DNA of 26,909 nt from Lineolata rhizophorae (Eukaryota; Ascomycota; Dothideomycetes; Lineolatales; Lineolataceae). The translations under genes were made by a program, and so were the position numbers. Below, piece after piece: positions 10,851 to 18,841 of this stretch. The DNA lies in NCBI GenBank assembly GCA_010093515.1, contig MU001701.1, forward strand, positions 137,955 to 164,863, in the 5' to 3' direction. Position 1 is the first letter of the stretch, and every line of letters starts with the position of its first letter. The notes beneath the pieces are model-generated. The model did no database searches, had not been told where the DNA came from, and was given only the letters and a program-made list of their open reading frames with translations.

Positions 10851-13338
10851 GTCACTGGGGACCCGCAATACCCGCGTTGTCGTATTGTGGCACTGGTGTT
10901 GGAGAGTTTTGGTGTGAGGTTTTGTGGGATGATTTCTCTACTTTTCGATGATCGGCACTTGCGGCAGTTGAATTACTACGTAGGGGCATCGGACGATCGT
11001 AGAAATGGGCGACGTTTTTTCTCTGGCCTTCTGGCGTCCTTTGGCCGCGTCTACCTAAGCGAAGCCAGAGTGGCCGAAAATTTTCGAACAATGACGTTGT
11101 TGTTCCGTGCTGGTGGTGTGGCAGGCAGTCTCGCAGTTGTGTGTACCCTGATCGTCCCGTGGGGTTGCATGAACTGCCCCAAAACGATCATCATCGTCAG
11201 ATCTCACAGCTATATCAATTTTTCGCCACACTATAGGCTGCCGTGCCAACTTTCTTGCGGCCCGACTTCTTGACCTACGTATCATGTAGGTTTCCGTTCC
11301 GTTGCCCGCAGAAGCCCGCCGCCCACCGGAGACGGCGTGCCGGCCGGTCTTAAGAAGGATGGCGGAGATCACGGGATCGCGGGGCAGCCATCGACGTCGA
11401 GTTGCAGCTGGCGCGGCGCGCAGCAAACGGAATCGCCTGAACGCCATTATTCAAAGGGTCTAGTCTAGAGCGGTCGGTTTGCTACGTCGCTTAAGCACCC
11501 TGTCCTGCCCTAGTGGACGCTTCGACCTTTTGCGGCACGATGTGCATGAGGTGGCTAATACGGGCCGGGATTCGCGAATCGGGGCTGGCGCTGCTTGCAT
11601 GATCGAGACTGTGAGAGCGAGAATGAGAATGTCCGGCGAGCTAGCGGGACCGAATGGAAACCTGGCCGAAAATCTGGGGTAGTGAAACACTTTGACGCAC
11701 GGAGGCAGGGCCAAGAAAGCCTATCTTTCTGTCGGCTGCCCTGTGGCTTTTGGCCATACGGGGCGTCATTTCGGCCAAGGATTCCGACTTCAGTTACGTC
11801 GTCAATAGTCCGGTACCAAGGCTTTGGGGATTACCTGTGTACATACCAGGCCATCTCTGCTCAGCAAATCAATTTTTTGCAGCGATCACAATCGGTATTT
11901 CGCAGGCCAGTCAATGTCTTCCCAATTCACGATCAAGACGTGGTTGGACTCCCAGGAACCGTTATACTGAGCAGTTATGATTGGCAGACTGGCATGGATC
12001 CTGTACATATGCAAGCCTGCAAATCGGCTAGGGATGATCATTGCGCATTTTCGTCCGCGGTCACATTTCCGACCGCTATGCGGATTCCCACCGAAATCGC
12101 CCATAGCTTTGCTCGCACGGGGAAGTCTCTCTTCGGTCATTATGCGCCACCGGCGACTCCTGTCGTAGCTAAGTAGCACAGCATGATCGTCCATTTGATG
12201 TCATTCCACGGTTGTACGCAGTCATCGGCTGGTAAGTACTACGAAGTACCTGTAGTCGCACCGCCCGCGATCAAACAAATTGGGAGGTATACTGTACTAA
12301 GTAGTTAGTCGAAAATATTGCATCCACCCTGAAGACTATAGGCACGGGAGCCTAACCTGTTCCGGAAAGGCATTCTAGATCCTAGAAAGTATAACCCACC
12401 GTCTGCCGTGCCTGTTACCTATCTAACTCATCTGCACCAGCAATGGGCCAAGGCCCAGAGCCTGAGACTCGGGAGGCCATCCAGCAATTTCTGCAGGCGA
12501 TTTACGAGGGCGTCCAGGGAACGAAGGTTTCGAAGGAATTTGAAAGGAATCCGGATGCATGATACTACATACAGGGCCTTCTTAACCTCGTCCCAGGGCG
12601 CCGCCCAAGCCTCTTTCTTTTCGTGTCTGCCGTGTGTGTCTACTGCGTCTTGACTCGTAATGCGCTTATGGTCATGTGCAGGTGCGGTCTGGACTGCCGT
12701 GTTCTAAAGGCTGGGCGGCCGTCGTCAGCGCGTCGCGCCGTGCGAGCCCCGGCTCGACTTGCTCGCCCTTCCAGGCTTGCCTGCAAAAAGGCGCATGGAG
12801 CAGATCTGGGGACGCGCCGCGTGGCTCGCGGAAAGAAAGCCCGAAAACTGGGCCTTGGTTTATCTTTTGTTTTGTGCACACAGTCGATGTGTACGTACTA
12901 GGTAGGTAGCGACTTCGAACCGCCGGGGCAGGACCCGCAGTCGATTCCCACGATGCCCGAACGACATGGGAGCAACAAGAAAACAGTGGAGTCGAGCTTT
13001 CCTATTCTCGTGCCCTGGGACCGTGGCGAGGGACGGAAATAGACGCTGGCCTTTCCCGGCTTTTCCAATTCCCTTGTTCGGGTTGGTCCCGCGGTCGGAG
13101 ACGGGCCAGCTGCCCTGTCGAAACCAACGCGCCCGGCCCTGCGGTGGAACTTCCCGCTTCCACAAGGACAACGTGCTTCTTTTGTGCAGCAGCCACCCAG
13201 CCAGCTAGCGGCATTGAGCGAAGCAGCAAGCGGCAAAGCGGCGAAGCGCCCGAGGGCGTGGCTGGGGGGGGCCCGTTGGGAAACTGAAGCGTCCACGACG
13301 CCGGAAAGCGAATCAAGCCGTCGCACACAACCCTCTCC
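10851..13338. other. Gene-free region with small unsupported open frames
   Basis: A frame from ATG 10929 to 11273 (114 codons) includes a hydrophobic stretch but has no known motif. A 193-codon frame at 11595-12176 starts with TTG, not ATG. Neither can be supported as a gene. Composition turns strongly GC-rich from about 12640. No RNA gene was recognised. Confidence 0.45.
12231..12252. repeat. GTACT-ACGA-AGTAC inverted repeat, with a diverged relative at 9472
   Basis: GTACT and AGTAC are 5-bp inverted arms around ACGA at about 12236-12249. A related segment at about 9473-9486 reads GTATTACGAAGTAT, which equals the first with two C-to-T changes, and flanking bases (GCTGG...GTA before, GT...CG after) also resemble each other. 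This suggests a small dispersed repeat. Confidence 0.4.
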
Positions 13339-13342
13339 TACA

Positions 13343-13358
13343 TACGGAGTACTCCGTA
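13343..13358. repeat. Perfect 16-bp palindrome TACGGAGTACTCCGTA
   Basis: The sequence equals its own reverse complement over 16 bp. A near copy of the core (CGGAGTACTCGGG) occurs at about 9823-9835, and the half TGGAGTACGG at 15881-15890. I recall such words being frequent in filamentous fungal intergenic DNA, so it may be a repeat-derived motif, not a specific operator. Confidence 0.7.
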
Positions 13359-13554
13359 CCTACCGTACATACGCCAGCCATCATGCAGGCAATTCGGGGG
13401 CGCGCGCGCGGCATGCTTAGGGTTTTCGCTAGGGCGGCAAGGAGTTGTTGAAATGCGAAGGTCCCCGGAAGGCCGGCCGTGCCCGTCCTGGCCCCGGCAA
13501 CGCATCCCCTTCGGCTTTGGCTCCCCGCGCTCTGGCTCTTGGGAGCAAAGAAAG

Positions 13555-13664
13555 GTGAGGGTACGAGAAGGGGGCTTTTCTCGTTGGCCTCCCTTGACGT
13601 CCTGGGTCTCGCATTTCTGGTGGCTTGACGTGGCGCTTCTCTCTCTCTCTCTCTCTCCCGCCAG
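13555..13664 (+). other. Candidate intron in non-coding DNA
   Basis: The 110-nt segment opens GTGAGG and has CTTGACG (13624-13630) as a possible branch point, followed by a pyrimidine tract with (CT)9 and a CCAG acceptor at 13661-13664. All elements are in the right order and spacing for a fungal intron. No protein-like exons flank it, so if real it would belong to a non-coding RNA or a very distant leader exon of the gene at 18825. Chance is possible in such CT-rich DNA. Confidence 0.3.
13639..13656. repeat. (CT)9 microsatellite
   Basis: Perfect CT dinucleotide run inside a longer pyrimidine tract, just before the CCAG of the candidate intron. Confidence 0.95.
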
Positions 13665-13813
13665 ACCCAGGGGGGACGAGTTTGGGGATTTCGGCGGATG
13701 GAGGGGCTGCGATGGCGGCGGCGCCGAGGCGCATGTACCTAGGTAGGCGGTCCCCCAGACGCGCTATCGACGGGCGAGCCGTGCGCCGGCCGGCCGACGA
13801 GGACCCGCGGGCA

Positions 13814-13832
13814 TGGGGCCCCCCCCGGGGGC
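13814..13832. repeat. GGCCCCC-GGGGGCC inverted repeat
   Basis: A run of C following GG faces GGGGGCC, giving 7-bp all-GC arms with a three-base C spacer. It is a strong hairpin on paper, with no sign of terminator function. Confidence 0.55.
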
Positions 13833-14510
13833 CTAAGCCGCTTTGGGCCGGAAATCTGGGGATGGTCATGCGCCCGCCGCCGAGCTTCTTTTGTGCTTGC
13901 CGCGGCCGGAGCCCTTGCCTGTCGCAGCAATCAAAGTCCGATCAATTGAACCACCCCTTGTCACACCCCTCTTCCCCTGCTCTTCTTCTTGTGCGTGTCT
14001 CTCTCGGGCTTTGTGGACTTCTGTTCTTGATTGAATTGCCGTGCGCCGTGGCCGCTTCGCGGGCCCACCCGGCGGACAGGACGGCCGGCGACTTGCGCGC
14101 GCGCGAGAGAGCGACTTGCAGTGGTGACGAGAGAGCCCGTGTGTCCGCGAGGCTGTGCTACGTGCATCCTGTGCGGCCTGCGCGCCGCCCTGCTGTCTCC
14201 CGCGCTGCGCGTCCCGCCCGAACCCCAAGCCGCTTACCCCAGGTTTTGCACCCCTGGGGGGAAGTAAGGGGGCCGAGTGGATTGGAGGGGAGGAGAGGAG
14301 GGTTTGTGGGGTTGGGTTGTTAGGCCTTTTTTTTGTTCGAAGGACAAGAAAAGAAAGGAAAACGAAGGCGTGGCAGAAAATGTCCCACCAACGGCACCCG
14401 TCAAATCCTCGCCCTAGACGCAACCAGTCCGCGTCGCCGCCGGCCCTCCCCTTCAAGGTTCGCAAAGCTCCTACCCGGCAGAGCGGCCGGGCCGGCCGGT
14501 TAGCTTGGTG

Positions 14511-14574
14511 GCGTGTGTGTGTCTGTATGCGTGTATGCGTGCGCACCCGCCCGCGCGCGCGCGAGCGAGCGCAA
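14511..14574. repeat. Alternating purine-pyrimidine tract (GT/GC-rich)
   Basis: A GTGTGTGTGT-type run passes through GTATGCGTGTATGCGTGCGC into CGCGCGCGCGCG. Alternating purine-pyrimidine order with a CG core is the classical Z-DNA-prone pattern. It lies in gene-free DNA about 4.3 kb upstream of the zinc-finger gene. Confidence 0.7.
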
Positions 14575-16593
14575 GTTTGCCTGCACGCAGCTTAGGCTGG
14601 GTTCGTAGGCCTCGGTCGTTAGTGGGCGCTAGAATGTTGTTTGCCGCGCACCTCGTTTGCGCTCTGGTTGGGTGTGGGACCCGCCGTCAGGAACCGCCCG
14701 TGGTCGTTGCCGGTTTGGCGTGGTCCCTCCAGCTAGGGTCCGCCCATGGGCCGCGGGGATGGTGGGCAGAAGGATGGTGAGTAGGTGGCGGCAGATTGGT
14801 GGTGGGTGTGAGGCCTCGTCGCTGAATGGAGCGAGCATTGCCTTCTGTTATTGCCGTTAGGAGAGACTTCCGATGACTGTAAGTACCGGTCACTTTTAAG
14901 TCACTATAGGAGTACATTCCGGTCTTAGCAGGAAATGGATGGAGTCCTGAGCTATGTGCTGTAGTTCCAGAGAGCCGGGCTAAGGCAGCAACGAGCAAGT
15001 ACGGAATAACTCAAACTGTTTCCCTATGCCCAATTAATTCCGACGTCCCCCGAAGTTCCTTGACAGCTTGTACATTAGTAGCGAGAAGGAAGCTCGATCT
15101 CGGGACTACTGCACGTCGAGGCTGGATGGTGCACCCGGCGTGTCCCTGCTGCACAAACGGTCGCGCCTCGAAGCCAGCAAGCAAGCAAAAGCCAGCACCC
15201 AGACAGCTGTGCCACTATGGGTTAAGAGGTTCCTGCCACCATTGTCTTCACCCCCTTCCCTGCGAGGGCGGCATGAGGGAGCTTCGTTTGCATGCAATTT
15301 GTAAAAGAAGCATGCTTCGACCGCAGGCCGAACAAGCCACCCGCCGAGACCATTTTTTTACCTTTAGAGCTCCTTCTCTGGCCCGTCCCGTTTGCGGCGG
15401 CGGGGCTTGGGGCTAGTCGGCTGGTCAGGCACATGGACGCCTTCTCGCCGCCGTGTCTCGCTGTTTCGAATACTAAGGCGCATGGTGCTACGGCCCTTCT
15501 CTGGGGAAATTTTTTGAGATGGGGGACGAAGACCGAGCCGTGTCCCCACCGCCGAGAGACCCTGACCGCGCGAGTTGAGGCGCCGCCGTAGCTAGTGGCG
15601 GGCGGCTCCCTTCCTTCTAGGATGCGCAGCCAAGCCGTGGGCGGCAGCGGGAGCAAGCAACTTAGGCAATTAGATTGACGGTGACATTTTGTTCTCCTCT
15701 GTGGAATAGCAGGCGTCGAATTATGACATGACAATTACCAGGGCACGCACACCGCGCCGAGGAACTTGGAGGTAATGAATGAGTTGTCCGCTCAAACCTG
15801 GTGAGTTAGTATATCGGCGAGCAAGGCCCGCGATTTGGGCCCTCGGGGAACCGAGCGCCGCCGTCTCATCTACTGCGCGATGGAGTACGGAAAGACCCGG
15901 TCGTAGAGGTTAAGAGTTATCATATGTCAGATTTGAAAAAAAAAAAAAAAGAAAGAAAATGCCAGGCCGTCGAAGGCAGAGGTTCCGAGATTCGGAAGCA
16001 AAATTGAGACTCATTAGTGGGCGGCCGGCGACCGAGTATGAAATGTGAAACTGACAGACAGGGCCTACCCAAAATGAAAGTACCATCGAGAGACATAGAC
16101 TGACAGCTTTTAGGAATCGAGATACATACACCAACCTCTTGGCGAAACTTCTGTACTTGAGCGTTCACACCTGACCAAAAGTCCTAATGAACACGGTGTC
16201 TGCGCGACTTTTACGCATGCAGGAGGTAGATGTACAAGCCCGCCGCTAGAAGCCAGCTATCGGCGGAGGGCGGCGACCTTCAGGCATCGCAGACACCACC
16301 AGCACAGCCAACGTGCAGCAAACAAGCCTCTCCGACGGGCGCGAGAAGCCGGAATAGACTGTTGCCGCGAGCTTTTTCTCGCAGACTTGGCTGTCGAGCC
16401 GGGGTCGTCCAGCCTGCAGGGAGGGCCAGGCTGCTGCGAACCCTGTCCGGCCGCGGGCCTACAGCGCACAACCCGTTCAATAGAGTACGTTATTGTACGT
16501 CCACGGGCGGCAGCGCCAGGCCAATCCGGCCGCCGTTGACGCTGCATGCAGACAAGCTCCGTAGTTAGTCGCCTACCTTCATAGGTCCCTTCC

Positions 16594-16624
16594 GGGGGAG
16601 GGGGAGGGGGAGGGGGGAGGGGGG
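16594..16624. repeat. G-run tract with G-quadruplex pattern
   Basis: Five runs of five or six G (16594-16598, 16600-16604, 16606-16610, 16612-16617, 16619-16624) are separated by single A bases. This fits the strictest G-quadruplex pattern with one-base loops on the plus strand. It lies ~2.2 kb upstream of the zinc-finger ATG. A plain run of 11 G follows at 16827-16837. Confidence 0.85.
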
Positions 16625-18084
16625 CCCGCGATGCAATGGAAGGAAATGGGTTTGGACCCATGGCCGGCCTTAGAGTTGGCTTCCTAGGTGTCATGCAGCG
16701 CCTCGACCGCCCGCGGGAGCGCGGCCTTTGGGACCTGGGTCCGGGGTCCGGCGAGCATACGACGGGGAGCTCTTCTCTTCTCTCGATCAGCTGGATCTGC
16801 CAAAAGAGCGGCATCATCGTTCGGCCGGGGGGGGGGGACGCCACAAAGACTTGAGCCTTCCTCTTTATTTTTTCAATTTTCTTTTTGGCGAGGTGAGAGG
16901 ATTTCGGCCGTTGCTTGTCCTTCAGAATAACGTCGCTGCTGTCCTCCTTTTTCGCGTTTGCCCCTCGTCGTGCGCGAGTGGAGCCGCTCGCGCGTTCCCA
17001 CCAGTTCGAGCCGCTGCGAGCTGCCACCCTCGGCGCCGCGCTTCGTCACTCGTCCGCGGCGCGCAGCCACTCAGCTGTTGCGCTCGGAGTTCAGTGGTCC
17101 ACAGCGAAGAAGCACCTACTGCCCCGGCGGCCGGCCCTTCGCATTTGCACCTACCGACGGACGGACGGCGAGGAACGGACAGGAAGAAAAAAAAAAAAAA
17201 AGGGCGCGGGTGGCTGCGAGCAAGCAACCTAGTGAATGGACCTCGTAGTCATCGCCGGCGTTCTTGCCATCGGTGCCGTTTGCCGCACGCCGCAGACGTG
17301 ACCAGACCTATACCTGCCAGACCAGAAGCCGCGAAGGCAAAAACGAAAAATCTTGTTCGCCGGACTCTTCTTGCACTTCCTTTTCCTTTCCGAAACCCGA
17401 TCCTGCCGTCCGAGCAAAGAAGTTCCAGAAGCCACGCCATCCTCCAGTGTTGTCATTTCTATTGCCGGCTTAGAAGGTTTCCTTGCCCGAGCTCGAGGCT
17501 GGGCGCCAATTGCGGGAGTGTCGGAGACGCAGCATTGCGAATTCACAAAGTTATCCGGACAAAAGTAGGTACGGAATAATCACATACCCAAATCTCGTGC
17601 CCCAGACGCAAAAAAGAAGAGAGTGCGTGTAGCAGCAGCAGCAGCAAGGCAATTCTCGCGCCGACCAAGACGTCTGTGGCCAGGCCGCGAAGCCATTTGA
17701 TGTATGGCTTCGCGGGGCGGCTTCGACTCCGGGCACAGAAGATTCGTCTCGCGTTCTGGAGGGTTTGGCTGGGCTTCCTGGCCCGCCCTCTCCGCCTGCT
17801 GCGAGGCGCGCGAAGAAATTCTCCCAGGATCGGCTTGCGCCATCGCGGCTTGGGCCGGGCGGCGTTAGTGAAGATACCTTGGGAAAGGTTTGCGTCCGGG
17901 TTCAGGTTTAGGGCTGGTTAGGCCGGCGGGACGCTGTGCAGCTGACTTGTGTGCGTGCGAAAGGAAAGGACAAGCGGGCCTTGCTGCGCCTGCAACGCGG
18001 CGGCCTTTGGGGTGGAATTGAACGGACGGGACGTGGCATACGTCTGTCGCTTTTGACGTCGCCTTCGGGTCCCTATCTCACACA

Positions 18085-18123
18085 CTCTCACACACGCACG
18101 CTCTCTCTCTCTCGCTCTCCCTC
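18085..18123 (+). promoter_or_regulatory. CT-rich tract upstream of the zinc-finger gene
   Basis: CACA/CTCT repeats run into a CT run at 18101-18112 and CTCTCCCTCCC. CT boxes often lie just upstream of start sites in filamentous fungi. Alternatively this is the pyrimidine tract of a leader intron ending at CCCAG (~18126) or GCAG (~18144). Confidence 0.35.
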
Positions 18124-18499
18124 CCAGCCGCCGGCTTTCCGCAGGTTTCGCGACGAGAGCCCGTCCTCCCGCTGCTCCCGCCGTTTGCCTCCCTGCTCGC
18201 GGAGCGACTCGGTCCCGCCGCCGGCGCCGAGCGGCCTCGTTCTGGCTCGATTGGCTGCAGCAGGCCGAGTCTCGGGTCTCGCGCTATCTTCAGGGCCCGT
18301 CGTCATTGCCGCCGCCGGACGGACAGCGCAGGGAGAGCGACGCGGAGGACTCGCCCGCCGGCCGCACGCAGAAGCCATCGGCGGGTTCGTCGGCCGGCCT
18401 CGCCGCCCTGCCGCGCCGCCAATTGCGACCCGTTTGCGCTGAGTCTGCCGTGTCGCAGCGAAGGATCCGCGCGCACAGAGCTGGCGGCCCGCCTGTCGC

Positions 18500-18841
18500 A
18501 TGGTCGCGAGCCCCACCATCGCCGTTGCTCGCGCGCTGTGGGGTAGCTGCCTCCCTCCCGGCGCCTTGCAGTTGCCTGGCAGCTGTGCTTACGACGGGCT
18601 CCGCCCCGGCCGCGCTCTGCGCCGCTCGTCCTGCTCCTCCTCCCGCTCGACGGGCTCTCCTGCCTCGCGCGCCCCGGTTTCGCCCCGAGTCCGAGGACGA
18701 CAATTGGCCCTTGCGGAGGCGAATGCGGCCCTCGACACCGGCCGGTCTCGTCACCCGTTGAACTTTCCGGTCGAACCACGCCGCGCGACCGCCCTCGCCT
18801 TCGCCCTCGATCCGCACCGGCGCCATGGCGTCAGACGCTGA
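18500..18841 (+). promoter_or_regulatory. Upstream ORF overlapping the zinc-finger start codon
   Basis: ATG at 18500 opens a 113-codon frame that ends at 18841, past the main ATG at 18825 and in a different frame. If the mRNA begins upstream of 18500, ribosomes starting here would miss the main ATG. The peptide is Ser/Arg/Ala-rich with no motif. It may be outside the mRNA or removed by a leader intron. Confidence 0.35.
18723..18761 (+). promoter_or_regulatory. Short upstream ORF (12 codons)
   Basis: ATG at 18723 encodes MRPSTPAGLVTR and then stops at 18759-18761, 63 bases before the main ATG. It is in the same frame as the main ORF but closed by the TGA. It is close enough to the main start to lie in the leader with high probability. 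Confidence 0.45.

Larger units (their letters stand above)
13359..16590. other. GC-rich gene-free region
   Basis: Long overlapping open frames on both strands (for example 13625-14323 plus and 14546-13866 minus) come from high GC with few stop codons and are rich in Arg, Pro, Ala and Ser. No family motif is visible. The stretch contains an intron-like segment, a Z-DNA-prone tract and an A15 run (15936-15950). About 14840-15060 and 15660-16200 are less GC-rich. Confidence 0.5.
16625..18824 (+). promoter_or_regulatory. Presumed promoter and long leader of the zinc-finger gene
   Basis: No coding potential is convincing here. Long frames on both strands (16728-17579 plus, 17027-16257 minus, 19252-18290 minus) are Arg/Pro/Ala-rich and typical of GC-rich non-coding DNA. 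There are pyrimidine-rich stretches at about 16857-16890 and 18085-18123, a common feature of fungal transcription start regions, and an A15 run at 17187-17201. A transcription start cannot be fixed from sequence, so the leader length is unknown. Confidence 0.45.

Noticed and set aside
10929-11273. 114-codon plus-strand frame with a hydrophobic segment
   Set aside because: It looks somewhat protein-like but has no motif, no splice context and no upstream ATG in a good setting; transcript evidence would be needed to call it.
11595-12176. 193-codon plus-strand frame
   Set aside because: It opens at TTG, not ATG, and resembles nothing I know.
12905-12960. tRNA-like T-arm (GGTTCGAAG on the minus strand)
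   Set aside because: The arm stem needs two wobble pairs, and no acceptor stem, D-arm or convincing anticodon stem can be placed around it.
13625-14546. Long overlapping frames of 226-232 codons on both strands
   Set aside because: They lie in very GC-rich DNA with few stops, are Arg/Pro/Ser-rich and are antisense to each other.
14999-17579. Two copies of GTACGGAATAA (14999-15009 and 17569-17579)
   Set aside because: An 11-mer repeated twice in 27 kb is expected by chance, and the flanks do not match.
16257-17579. Frames of 256 (minus) and 283 (plus) codons upstream of the zinc-finger gene
   Set aside because: They include homopolymer runs read as Pro, Lys or Gly runs, overlap each other and have no motif.
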